From the NCBI GenBank assembly GCA_964551925.1, contig CAZKFA010000019.1, forward strand, positions 1-35,743: DNA of 35,743 bases, in the 5' to 3' direction. The notes under the pieces are model-generated. The model did not search any database, was not told where the DNA came from, and saw nothing but the letters and a program-made list of their open reading frames with translations. Position 1 is the stretch's first letter. Each line of letters opens with the position of its first letter. Source of the DNA: CAZKFA01 sp964551925 (GTDB lineage Bacteria > Cyanobacteriota > Vampirovibrionia > LMEP-6097). The translations under genes were made by a program, and so were the position numbers. Shown here piece by piece: positions 7,912 to 14,708 of the stretch.

Positions 7912-9242
7912 AGTTCCACCACCGCTTGGGGACTGAGTTTTGCGGCTTCTCGCTTATCAAAATATCTATTAAGGGCATTCAAAAAAGCATGCGCTGATGC
8001 GAGTAATATATCAGTGTTAGCTGCGTGTCCACTATAGATACCTTTATTGACATCGTCTTTTATACGAATGATCACTTCACCAAGAGAGTCGATGCCCTCT
8101 GTTACTGATTTAACTGAGAACTCAATTAAAGTGCATTCAGCTTTAGTGAGTTTCTTGATACATTTACAAATAGCGTCTACTGGACCAGTGCCAAGTTCCG
8201 CGCCTTTTAGTATATTGGTTTTGTCGCGCTGATCTCTGAGCATAACGCTAGCAGTTGGTAAGCCTGATGAGCCGCAAGTTACTTGTACGTGTAACAATTC
8301 AAAAGTCTGTAAAACCTCGTCTCCAAGCGACTTGTCAGTTGCTAGTGAAACCAAGTCTCTATCATCGACTCGTTTTTTCTTTTCGGCAAGCACCACAAAC
8401 TTCTCATAAAGTTCTTCTAATGCTGCTTGATCTATATTTTTGAAACCTAATTGCTCAAATCTATTCTTGAGAGCATGTTTGCCAGAACGTGGTCCGAGTG
8501 GAATTTGTGTTGAGAGTAAGCCCACATCTTCTGGATTCATGATCTCGTAAGTTTTGTTATTCTTTAACATGCCATCTTGATGAATACCAGATTCATGAGC
8601 AAAAGCATTCGCTCCAACTATAGCTTTGTTGGGTTGCACAAAAATCCCAGTAACATTGCTAACAAGTTTGCTGCTGCGAATTAATTGCTGAGCGTTGATG
8701 TTAGTGTCTAAACCCAGATCCTGACGGGTTCTTAGTATCATCACGATTTCCTCGAGACTTGCGTTACCTGCCCGCTCACCGATACCATTGATAGTACATT
8801 CTACTTGCCTTGCGCCATTGACAAGTGCCGCAAGTGAGTTAGCTGTTGCTAAGCCTAGATCATTATGACAATGAACGGAGATAATTGCTTTATCGATATT
8901 GGGTACATTGATTTTGATGTCAGCGATTAATTTACCAAACTCCATTGGTGTGGTGTAACCCACTGTGTCTGGGACATTGATAGAAGTTGCGCCAGCACTA
9001 ATCGCGGCTTCGATTATTTCATACAGGAAATCTTGTTCTGAACGCCCTGCGTCTTCTGGTGAGAACTCTACTTCATCAACTAAAGACTTAGCGTAAGCTA
9101 CCATTTCTTTAGCTCTTGCCAAAACCTCTCTGCTAGACATTTTGAGCTTGTGCTCCATATGTATAGGAGATGTTGCAATAAAAGTATGTAAGCGTTTGCG
9201 TTTGGCACCTTCTAGTGCTTCTGCTGCTATCTTGATATCTTT
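7908..9242 (-). CDS. leuA: 2-isopropylmalate synthase (5' end lost in assembly gap)
   Basis: LeuA condenses 2-oxoisovalerate with acetyl-CoA, the first committed step of leucine synthesis. The visible part holds most of the TIM-barrel (HTFIATSPIHMEHKLKMS, then VEFSPEDAGRS), the metal-binding SVHCHND motif, NGIGERAGNASLEE and ESGIHQDGML. The C-terminal LeuA dimer/regulatory domain is also present, including the leucine-sensing type GIDSLGEV and YSGHAANTD regions. The frame does not begin at the ATG at 9158: it stays open and LeuA-like for 28 more codons to the N run (KDIKIAAEALEGAKRKRLHTFIATSPIH). By comparison with E. coli LeuA about 78 N-terminal residues, with the FDTTLRDGEQ metal/substrate motif, are missing. 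The gene is truncated by the gap, not demonstrably broken in the organism. Confidence 0.94.
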   Translation of the reverse strand, partial: KDIKIAAEALEGAKRKRLHTFIATSPIHMEHKLKMSSREVLARAKEMVAYAKSLVDEVEFSPEDAGRSEQDFLYEIIEAAISAGATSINVPDTVGYTTPMEFGKLIADIKINVPNIDKAIISVHCHNDLGLATANSLAALVNGARQVECTINGIGERAGNASLEEIVMILRTRQDLGLDTNINAQQLIRSSKLVSNVTGIFVQPNKAIVGANAFAHESGIHQDGMLKNNKTYEIMNPEDVGLLSTQIPLGPRSGKHALKNRFEQLGFKNIDQAALEELYEKFVVLAEKKKRVDDRDLVSLATDKSLGDEVLQTFELLHVQVTCGSSGLPTASVMLRDQRDKTNILKGAELGTGPVDAICKCIKKLTKAECTLIEFSVKSVTEGIDSLGEVIIRIKDDVNKGIYSGHAANTDILLASAHAFLNALNRYFDKREAAKLSPQAVVEL

Positions 9243-9342
9243 NNNNNNNNNNNNNNNNNNNNNNNNNNNNNNNNNNNNNNNNNNNNNNNNNNNNNNNNNN
9301 NNNNNNNNNNNNNNNNNNNNNNNNNNNNNNNNNNNNNNNNNN
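9243..9342. other. Assembly gap of 100 N
   Basis: Exactly 100 undetermined bases. The round number suggests a scaffold placeholder. leuA needs about 234 bp upstream of 9242 to complete its N-terminus, so the real gap must be larger than shown unless the scaffold join is wrong. Confidence 0.97.
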
Positions 9343-9385
9343 GGATTCTACTGAAACTTCTAGGCAACACAAAACAGAACTTCAT
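9343..9385 (-). CDS. 5' end of an ORF running into the gap (unknown, or leuA start)
   Basis: On the minus strand an AGGAGC Shine-Dalgarno (9396-9391), a 5-nt spacer and an ATG at 9385 open a frame MKFCFVLPRSFSRI that enters the N run after 14 codons. The residues do not resemble a LeuA N-terminus, so this is either another gene upstream of leuA or an unusual leuA N-terminus. An extended -10 box lies 17 nt upstream. Confidence 0.5.
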
Positions 9386-9402
9386 AAAAAGCTCCTAAAT
9401 TC

Positions 9403-9411
9403 ATTATACCA
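9403..9411 (-). promoter_or_regulatory. Extended -10 promoter TGGTATAAT for the gap-interrupted leuA-cmk side
   Basis: The minus strand reads TGGTATAAT, a full extended -10 element, 17 nt before the ATG at 9385. No convincing -35 is visible, as is allowed for extended -10 promoters. It probably drives the leuA-cmk transcript or a gene hidden in the gap. Confidence 0.6.
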
Positions 9412-9446
9412 TTGATAAATGAGTAATTACTCAGTCCATTACCAGC

Positions 9447-9507
9447 CCGCAGTCCGCGGCAATTCAAGATCCAGGCTGTGGATCGCCACGACTTGCTTAC
9501 GCAAGTC
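9447..9507. repeat. Cluster of three small hairpins between divergent promoters
   Basis: Three inverted repeats follow one another: CCGC/GCGG (9447-9459), GATCCA/TGGATC (9468-9484) and GACTTGC-TTAC-GCAAGTC (9490-9507, 7-bp stem, 4-nt loop). The stretch is GC-richer than its surroundings and lies between the divergent promoters at 9403-9411 and 9559-9567. No T-run follows, so it is not a simple intrinsic terminator. It could be a structured RNA segment or a repeat remnant. Confidence 0.45.
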
Positions 9508-9558
9508 TCCTGATGATGCTTAAACAGTTGCCTAAACCAAGTGTTGGCTAAATAATTT

Positions 9559-9567
9559 TGTTATAAT
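9559..9567 (+). promoter_or_regulatory. Extended -10 promoter TGTTATAAT
   Basis: TG-T-TATAAT lies 13 nt before the ATG at 9581, predicting a 5' UTR of only about 7 nt. No Shine-Dalgarno sequence is present. It fits the short-leader pattern of this window. Confidence 0.65.
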
Positions 9568-9580
9568 AATACTGGTTATC

Positions 9581-10138
9581 ATGGTTGGTGGTGAAATTCA
9601 GCGAGTAAATGAGGTTAGAAAGTATCTTAATACTAGCAGAGCTATACAAACTATCTTTGCTGATTCTGAGAATGTCGCAGCTAATTTGAGTAGAGCTATT
9701 GACGCAATTGTAACTCATCCACCGAGCGACATTGGCCCTGTTCGTGCTCAGCTAGAAAGAGCTCTGAACTTACTTCATAAAGATGATTCTACTAAACAAG
9801 CTTATGGTCCTGAGCATGCTGATAAGATTAGGCTTGCTAATATCCCTGATTTTTATGAAAAAGTCCGCCTACAGCTAATTAAAGAGGGGAAGGGAATACA
9901 TGATACTAATAGGGCTAATGAGTTAATGAGAGTCTATCAACAAGAGCTTCATGAGGCATTAGCTTTGTTAGGTAAGCCTAACTATAGTAGAAGAGTTGAA
10001 CCTGATTATTTGAATTCTACAAGTGGATATACTGACACGTTAGTCTTTGCACATGGATATTTTGGAATTAATCGGTCTTATGAACGTTCTAACCAGGGAC
10101 CTGTAGCATTTAGACGATTTAAGCTGCTGAGCCTTTAA
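9581..10138 (+). CDS. Hypothetical soluble protein
   Basis: A 185-residue protein without signal peptide or membrane helix. The N-terminal 140 residues look alpha-helical and charged, with no motif recognised. The C-terminal 45 residues are rich in Tyr, Arg and Gly (GYFGINRSYERSNQG). A promoter-like TGTTATAAT sits just upstream, and omp85 follows 40 nt after the stop behind its own -10 box. No family is recognised and no function is proposed. Confidence that it is a real gene comes from the promoter, the length of the frame in AT-rich DNA and the absence of a competing frame. Confidence 0.65.
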   Translation: MVGGEIQRVNEVRKYLNTSRAIQTIFADSENVAANLSRAIDAIVTHPPSDIGPVRAQLERALNLLHKDDSTKQAYGPEHADKIRLANIPDFYEKVRLQLIKEGKGIHDTNRANELMRVYQQELHEALALLGKPNYSRRVEPDYLNSTSGYTDTLVFAHGYFGINRSYERSNQGPVAFRRFKLLSL

Positions 10139-10164
10139 TTTACAACACGACGGCAATATCAATA

Positions 10165-10170
10165 TATAAT
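10165..10170 (+). promoter_or_regulatory. -10 box TATAAT for omp85
   Basis: A perfect TATAAT ends 8 nt before the ATG at 10179. A transcript starting 6-8 nt downstream would begin at or next to the start codon (leaderless). There is no TG extension here and no clear -35. Confidence 0.55.
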
Positions 10171-10178
10171 GGATCCTG

Positions 10179-12086
10179 ATGCTAGAGCAAAACCATGCTC
10201 CATATCGACACGTCCATGTTCTCGCCAATTTACTTTGGTGTGTTTTGTTTTGTATTTTAACGGCTAGTCCAAGTTTTGCAGCTGATCCGATTATCTCAGA
10301 AGTTAAAATTACTGGTAATCGCCTGGTTAGTGCTGAAGCAATAACTGACGTCTTGGGTCTTAGTCAGGGAGCGGTTTTTACCAAAGAGGCAGTAGTGGCA
10401 GATCTGCAGAAAATCTATGGTTTAGGGTTCTTTGTGCCTAAGAGTATAGAGGCTAAGCCCTATCAGAAAGCTGATGGCTCTATACTGCTGGAGTATGTAG
10501 TAGTGGAGAATGCTGCTGTTACTGATGTCGTGGTTTATGGTAATACGGTAGCAGAAGTCAATGCCTATGAACTTTTAATGCCGTTAGTAGGTCTACCAGA
10601 GAATGCTAATTTGCTGGCAACCAAGATTCAAGATCTTGAATCTCAATATGCTCAGGCCGGTTATATTATTGCGCGAGTTGTGGATATTGATGTAGATCCT
10701 AATGGGCGTCTTAAGGTTGTTGTTGATGAAGGTGTTATTAGTGAGATCGTTTACAAGGGTAATAATCGTACACAATCAAGTTACTTAGATCATTTGGTTG
10801 CAAACACTAAGGTCAATCAGCCTTATAATGAAACTTTATTTACAAAAGATTATCGTCGTATTCAAGGTACTGGCTATTATTCGCAGGTAACCCGCTCTGT
10901 TAGACCGGATGCGAGTTCTGATGCTTATGTTTTGGAGATTGAATTAGCTGAGAAAAAAACCACTAGTCTTGGTATGGGTGCTGGTATTAATTCATCAACG
11001 GGTTTATTTGGCAGTGGTAATTTTGCGCTCGCTAATATTCATGGTAAAGGTGAAAGTCTGAATATTAACGCATTGATAGGAAGTGGTTTTGGAGCAGGTT
11101 CTGCCTTGAATGCTAATAGTAATTTTGTGCGTCGAGGTAGATACACTCAAGTTGGTTTAAGTTATACGATACCTTATTTTAGAGGATCTGATTACACTGT
11201 TTCAGAGGGTGTAACCTATACTAGTGGTCCAAATTTTACGGTTGACTTGTCGAAGCAAATGCAGATTAGAAGTGGTATTAGTGCTTCTAAAGCTCTTAAC
11301 GAGAATAGTCGCTTTAATGTCGGCACTTCTTATAATTTTATTGATATTACTGATAGAGATAGATTTCAGTATGTTGATAGAGTCGCTGAGCACATTGCAG
11401 ACTTTGATGATGTGAGCAGGAAGACTTCTTTGAGAGAGGCCCGGGCATTGAGAGATTCGCAAATTATTAGTGGACACTTTTTTGATCTGTCCGCGAATTA
11501 TTCTTACCAAAATCTTGACTCATCTTCTTTGCCGCGAGATGGTTGGCGTACGCGTTTTGGAATGTCACCTTCTTTGGGGCTGGCAGATGTTGATAGTTTC
11601 ACGAAGACCACTGCTAGTATTACTGACTATATTCCAATTGGTAAGCATTCTAGTTTGATTTTCAATACTAGAGGTGGTTATAATCTGCTCGGTACTTTAC
11701 CACAATTTGCTAAGTTTAGATTGGGTACTACGGCTGGAGTTCGTGGCTACAGGCAGTTCAGTGAGTTGGGTGTTGGTTCTAAATTGTTGATCACTACGAC
11801 AGAGCTAAGAACTCCAATTTATACTTTTATACCATCTTGGAAAAATAGAAAATTTCTAAAGAATTTTGGAGTGGCTGCCTTTGCTGATGCTGGGGTTATT
11901 GGTGGTGATATCCGTCTGAACCGCTTGACTGAGAGGCTATCTCACGCAGCATCTGCTGGTGTCGGCTTGCGAGTTAATTTACCTTTGGTGGGGGCGCTTA
12001 GATTTGACATAGGTTTCCCAATTATCCAGGCTGTAACTGGTGGCAAGCTCTATCGTTTCAATGTTGGACCGGCTGATATCTTTTAA
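10179..12086 (+). CDS. Omp85/BamA-family outer membrane protein
   Basis: A 635-residue outer membrane insertase-type protein. A signal peptide (hydrophobic core about 14-33, cleavage after SFAA) is followed by three POTRA repeats at about 38-112, 113-188 and 189-265. Each shows the family pattern (IxxVxxxGN, then a helix pair, then a strand-rich end). A 16-strand-type barrel follows, with the Omp85 loop-6 motif VRGY at 521-524 and a C-terminus ending in Phe. Three POTRA domains match cyanobacterial and chloroplast Omp85 (Toc75-like) rather than five-POTRA proteobacterial BamA. The gene has its own promoter and a strong terminator and no outer-membrane neighbours, so it is probably monocistronic. 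It could be the main BamA or a TamA-like paralogue. Confidence 0.92.
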   Translation: MLEQNHAPYRHVHVLANLLWCVLFCILTASPSFAADPIISEVKITGNRLVSAEAITDVLGLSQGAVFTKEAVVADLQKIYGLGFFVPKSIEAKPYQKADGSILLEYVVVENAAVTDVVVYGNTVAEVNAYELLMPLVGLPENANLLATKIQDLESQYAQAGYIIARVVDIDVDPNGRLKVVVDEGVISEIVYKGNNRTQSSYLDHLVANTKVNQPYNETLFTKDYRRIQGTGYYSQVTRSVRPDASSDAYVLEIELAEKKTTSLGMGAGINSSTGLFGSGNFALANIHGKGESLNINALIGSGFGAGSALNANSNFVRRGRYTQVGLSYTIPYFRGSDYTVSEGVTYTSGPNFTVDLSKQMQIRSGISASKALNENSRFNVGTSYNFIDITDRDRFQYVDRVAEHIADFDDVSRKTSLREARALRDSQIISGHFFDLSANYSYQNLDSSSLPRDGWRTRFGMSPSLGLADVDSFTKTTASITDYIPIGKHSSLIFNTRGGYNLLGTLPQFAKFRLGTTAGVRGYRQFSELGVGSKLLITTTELRTPIYTFIPSWKNRKFLKNFGVAAFADAGVIGGDIRLNRLTERLSHAASAGVGLRVNLPLVGALRFDIGFPIIQAVTGGKLYRFNVGPADIF

Positions 12087-12105
12087 ATAGACTTGTTTTG
12101 AAAGT
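12086..12105 (-). repeat. Inverted-repeat copy, ACAAGTCTATT family (copy 2)
   Basis: It begins on the last base of the omp85 stop codon and is the exact reverse complement of 7198-7217. It also resembles the left arm of the palindrome after lysA (AATAGACT..TT..GAAA.T pattern). Confidence 0.6.
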
Positions 12106-12120
12106 CGGAATTATCATTAG

Positions 12121-12157
12121 GGCAAACATGCCGTTAGGCATGTTTGCCGGCTTTTTT
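12121..12157 (+). terminator. Rho-independent terminator of omp85
   Basis: A perfect 12-bp stem (GGCAAACATGCC, loop GTTA, GGCATGTTTGCC; 12121-12148) is followed by GGC and six T (12152-12157). It lies 34 nt after the omp85 stop. This is the clearest intrinsic terminator in the window. Confidence 0.93.
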
Positions 12158-12161
12158 AAGC

Positions 12162-12197
12162 GACCTGTTTTATCGAAACTTCGTTTCGAAACAGGTC
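12162..12197. repeat. 15-bp imperfect palindrome upstream of the winged-helix gene
   Basis: GACCTGTTT pairs with AAACAGGTC (12162-12170 and 12189-12197) and an inner CGAAAC-TTC-GTTTCG stem (12174-12188) continues it, with a 3-nt bulge (TAT). No T-run follows. It ends 21 nt before the start codon of a small DNA-binding protein, so it could be an operator. It also shares AGACCTGTTTCGAAA with the window's inverted repeat family. Confidence 0.65.
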
Positions 12198-12218
12198 TAG
12201 TATGTTATTATTAGTCTC

Positions 12219-12557
12219 ATGTCAAATCAAGAAGAGTTGAAAGATATCAATGCGGCCATTAGCGAAGCGAAGCCAGAGATGGATATTGAATTAAGTGAAG
12301 AAGCCAGAATTGCTCTAGCACTCTATCTTGATGTAATGAAGAATGGCACAGTAACTAAGGCGGGTACTAAGGTTCCAGCACTCAATACTCATAAGCTTTC
12401 TCGCCTGGCTGAAGTGAACGCTAAACAAGTTTCTAAGGGTTTTGATAGATTGAGAACTAAAGGTTTCTTGAGTAATGATGATGATGGCGAGCTTTTGATC
12501 CCTGATATTTTGGCTTTTGAGGATTGGCTTAAACTTGAAGGTGCTGTCATAGATTAG
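12219..12557 (+). CDS. Small winged-helix DNA-binding protein
   Basis: A 112-residue acidic protein. The N-terminal 25 residues are disordered-looking and Glu-rich. Residues 26-45 form a helix and about 57-83 read as a helix-turn-helix (NTHKLSRLAEVNAKQVSKGFDRLR). A short Asp-rich wing-like turn (LSNDDDGELLI) and a final helix follow, the order seen in Crp/MarR-type winged helices. No ligand domain is present, so it may be a stand-alone regulator. The ATG has no Shine-Dalgarno site; TATGTT at 12201-12206 could be its -10, again giving a very short leader. A large palindrome immediately upstream may be its binding site. A structured element follows its stop directly. Confidence 0.65.
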   Translation: MSNQEELKDINAAISEAKPEMDIELSEEARIALALYLDVMKNGTVTKAGTKVPALNTHKLSRLAEVNAKQVSKGFDRLRTKGFLSNDDDGELLIPDILAFEDWLKLEGAVID

Positions 12558-12682
12558 ATCAGCCCTCAGAAGTCCGATAACTGCGTTACACTCACTCCTC
12601 CTTGCTTATGTACGTTTAGTACACTGCGCTTCGTCGTCGTTTCGTAAGCCTTGTTCTCGAACTTCTGAGAGCTGATCTTTTT
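12556..12682. repeat. Palindromic element with 22-position outer stem, followed by T-run
   Basis: Outer arms 12556-12577 and 12657-12678 pair at 20 of 22 positions. The two mismatches are C·A on the plus strand but become G·U pairs in a minus-strand RNA. The 79-nt interior is GC-richer than the region and contains further small inverted repeats (TGTAC/GTACA at 12610-12622; GCTTA at 12604 with TAAGC at 12645). A TTTTT run (12678-12682) follows, so on the plus strand it could terminate the winged-helix gene. The minus-strand frame through the whole element is open up to a stop at its end. It starts inside the stop codon of the preceding gene. The pattern resembles mobile palindromic elements such as those of Rickettsia; this is from memory and unchecked. 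Confidence 0.7.
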
Positions 12683-12741
12683 ATTTAAAAAACTTCTAAT
12701 TCCTTAACCGAAATTTAACCTAAATATTGTATATATCCGCC

Positions 12742-13020
12742 ATGGCAGTATATCAATATATCCCCTATGTCAATCCCGCTGAAAGGCTAGCCGACGCGGA
12801 ATCACTAGTAGAACAAACTCAAGCAGATAATGCGTTTGCTGAACAACTTCAACAACAGGCGATACTTGGAATTGGCGATGCGCAAGCCGCAAGACAGTTG
12901 TTGGCTACAGTAAGACAGTTAATGGGTAATGCAAGAATTAATCAACAATTTTGGTTAGAGGTCGCAAAAGCTGATAAAGACAGTTATAAGAAAACAATAG
13001 AGTTAATAAAGAGTACATAA
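12742..13020 (+). CDS. Hypothetical small helical protein
   Basis: A 92-residue protein read from the ATG at 12742; a TTG at 12727 would add five residues. The sequence is helical and rich in Gln and Ala (about 20-60: VEQTQADNAFAEQLQQQA), with no signal peptide or membrane segment and no recognised motif. TATATA at 12730-12735 ends 6 nt before the ATG and may be its -10. The next gene begins 2 nt after its stop, so the pair is co-transcribed and probably translationally coupled. The function is unknown. Confidence 0.65.
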   Translation: MAVYQYIPYVNPAERLADAESLVEQTQADNAFAEQLQQQAILGIGDAQAARQLLATVRQLMGNARINQQFWLEVAKADKDSYKKTIELIKST

Positions 13021-13022
13021 AT

Positions 13023-13502
13023 ATGAGAATTAATAGTTCAGTATCAACAGTAGAACCAAATTATCTCAATTGGGATTTGCAAAACGAGATGAATGCTAGA
13101 GCTTTAAATCAGCTCTCAGTGAGTAATTTTCAGGATATTTTTAATTTGACGCGCAGAATTGGTGATGTAGAAGTCAAGATGAATAAAATAAAGTTTAGAT
13201 CCCAAGGTATTGGTGGCATGATTGGAATTGCTGCTGGTTCTTTTGGTGGTCCATTAGGCAGTATTATTGGCTTTGGAATTGGACGTTCAGCAGGTTCTTT
13301 TATTGGTAATGGTATGGCACAGCGTTATTATGGTGCTGAGCAGGCTGTCGTCAATGAACATTTATTTATGGCTCGTCAGAGAGACACTCAACTGAAATAT
13401 CAAATTGGTCAGATGGATAGTTTGGGTGGCATTATTGGTCAATTAAGACAAAACAAAATTAACGATGATAAGAAAATCATTCAAGACATGATGGTTCTTT
13501 AA
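13023..13502 (+). CDS. Hypothetical protein with glycine-zipper segment
   Basis: A 159-residue protein. The N-terminal 60 residues are helical and polar. Residues 62-97 form a Gly-rich hydrophobic stretch with repeated GxxxG spacing (GIGGMIGIAAGSFGG, then GIGRSAGSFIGNG), a glycine zipper that can pack two membrane helices or drive oligomerisation. A polar helical C-terminus follows. There is no signal peptide. It is coupled to the small gene 2 nt upstream, so both may form one two-component structure. The 3' end is 8 nt from the convergent nuoC stop, with no terminator between. No family is recognised. Confidence 0.65.
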   Translation: MRINSSVSTVEPNYLNWDLQNEMNARALNQLSVSNFQDIFNLTRRIGDVEVKMNKIKFRSQGIGGMIGIAAGSFGGPLGSIIGFGIGRSAGSFIGNGMAQRYYGAEQAVVNEHLFMARQRDTQLKYQIGQMDSLGGIIGQLRQNKINDDKKIIQDMMVL

Positions 13503-13510
13503 TCGACAAG

Positions 13511-14008
13511 TTATTTTCCAGGTTTCCAAGGCTCATTGAGTTCATCAAGTGGACCTATATAATCTTTGCGTAAAGGATAACCTTCCCATTTATCTGGGTT
13601 GAGTATTCTGGTTAGGTTTGGGTGGCCTTCAAAATTAATACCAAGCATATCGTAAGCCTCCCTTTCTTGCCAGTTGGCTGTTGGATAAATCTCAGTCAAT
13701 GAGCTAATTGTAGGGTTATCCTTTGGAAGATTTACTTTAAGTACTACTGCTTTAAGTTCAAGGAAGTTCTCTAATTGGATAATTAATTGATATGAGTCTT
13801 TGAGTTCGACTGCTGTTGTAAAATTTAAATGCTCTAATTTGCAATTGCGTTTGAGATCTTTACAAATAGCAACTAAGTCAGAAGCTGCTACTAATATCAT
13901 CTCTGTGCCATTGGCATTATTGCCAAGGCTGCTAACTTTAAATTTTTTCTCTGTTAGTAAGTTAGTATAGAAACCAACAGTAATATCTTTCTCGATAGTA
14001 TCAACCAT
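13511..14008 (-). CDS. nuoC: NADH-quinone oxidoreductase subunit C
   Basis: A 165-residue 30-kDa-type subunit of complex I, part of the peripheral arm joining the redox arm to the membrane arm. The family signature is present near the C-terminus: EREAYDMLGINFEGHPNLTRIL, then EGYPLRKDY. The length is normal for a stand-alone NuoC/NdhJ that is not fused to NuoD. It starts 3 nt after the nuoB stop. nuoD, which normally follows, is absent; instead the gene ends 8 nt from a convergent unknown gene. Confidence 0.93.
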   Translation of the reverse strand: MVDTIEKDITVGFYTNLLTEKKFKVSSLGNNANGTEMILVAASDLVAICKDLKRNCKLEHLNFTTAVELKDSYQLIIQLENFLELKAVVLKVNLPKDNPTISSLTEIYPTANWQEREAYDMLGINFEGHPNLTRILNPDKWEGYPLRKDYIGPLDELNEPWKPGK

Positions 14009-14011
14009 AAT

Positions 14012-14638
14012 TTAAACCTTTGTAATCACTAAGCCAGTATCCTCGTCAACATCTCTAGTTGCCATGTCGTGTCCTGCTGCGATGATGGCGCGTTCCGAAA
14101 GCTTTTCACGGCGCATCTTTCGTTGTAGAGTGAATAGTCCATGTAGTAGTCCCTCTGGGCGTGGCGGACAGCCGGGGACATAGACGTCGACAGGGATAAT
14201 TCTATCTACGCCTTGTACAACCGAATAACTGTCATGGAACATGCCGCCAGTAATAGTGCAGGCGCCCATTGCAATAACATACTTTGGCTCAGGTAATTGT
14301 TGGTAAAGGCGAACTAGTGCTGGAGCCATTTTGCGGGTGATGGTACCAGCAGTAATAATTAGATCTGCTTGTCTTGGAGTGGCGCGAAAAACTTCAGAGC
14401 CAAAGCGTGAAATATCAAAACGCGACATACCTACAGACATCATCTCTATAGCGCAGCAAGAAGTTCCGTAAGTTAAAGGCCAGACACTGTTAGAGCGCGC
14501 CCAATTGTAGATACTATCTAGAAAGGCTCCAACCGTAGTCAAAATAAGGTTCGGTTCTAGTCCTTCAGGAATAGTGATGTTACTTTTTTGAGGTAACGGG
14601 ACTTTGGATGCTGAATATAAATCCTCTATGCTTGGCAT
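14012..14638 (-). CDS. nuoB: NADH-quinone oxidoreductase subunit B
   Basis: A 208-residue subunit carrying the N2 [4Fe-4S] cluster, the last electron carrier before quinone in complex I. The four cluster cysteines are visible at C61, C62 (TYGTSCCAIEMM), C127 and C157 (VPGCPPRPEGLLHGL). The quinone-site loop and PRQADLIITAGTITRKMAP are typical. An N-terminal extension of about 30 residues precedes the conserved core. A strong extended -10 promoter lies 6 nt upstream of the ATG, so this is the first gene of its transcript. nuoA is absent upstream, where yidC diverges. Confidence 0.96.
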   Translation of the reverse strand: MPSIEDLYSASKVPLPQKSNITIPEGLEPNLILTTVGAFLDSIYNWARSNSVWPLTYGTSCCAIEMMSVGMSRFDISRFGSEVFRATPRQADLIITAGTITRKMAPALVRLYQQLPEPKYVIAMGACTITGGMFHDSYSVVQGVDRIIPVDVYVPGCPPRPEGLLHGLFTLQRKMRREKLSERAIIAAGHDMATRDVDEDTGLVITKV

Positions 14639-14644
14639 AGTTCA

Positions 14645-14653
14645 ATTATAGCA
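14645..14653 (-). promoter_or_regulatory. Extended -10 promoter TGCTATAAT of nuoBC
   Basis: The minus strand reads TGCTATAAT, then TGAACT, then the ATG at 14638. With only 6 nt between -10 and start codon, transcription would begin at about the A of ATG, giving a leaderless mRNA. No strong -35 is visible. Confidence 0.75.
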
Positions 14654-14695
14654 AAATTTGGTATTTTTACCAGAATAGGAGGCTTTCTGTTAGAG

Positions 14696-14701
14696 TATAA
14701 A
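14696..14701 (+). promoter_or_regulatory. -10 box TATAAA of yidC
   Basis: TATAAA ends 7 nt before the yidC ATG at 14709. No Shine-Dalgarno site occurs in the 7-nt spacer (TTCTGAG). This again predicts a leaderless transcript. The box is a one-base variant of the consensus. Confidence 0.5.
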
Positions 14702-14708
14702 TTCTGAG

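Noticed and set aside
9133..9372. A minus-strand frame reading through the N run (MCCLEVSVES ... YTYGAQAQNV)
   Set aside because: It is out of frame with the LeuA-like sequence on the cmk side and is bridged only by undetermined bases.
9343..9385. The short frame MKFCFVLPRSFSRI as a leucine attenuator leader peptide
   Set aside because: It has only one leucine in 14 codons and its end is hidden in the N run; no attenuator structure can be seen.
12162..12197. The palindrome after omp85 as a second intrinsic terminator
   Set aside because: No T-run follows it on either strand, and the strong terminator at 12121-12157 already serves omp85.
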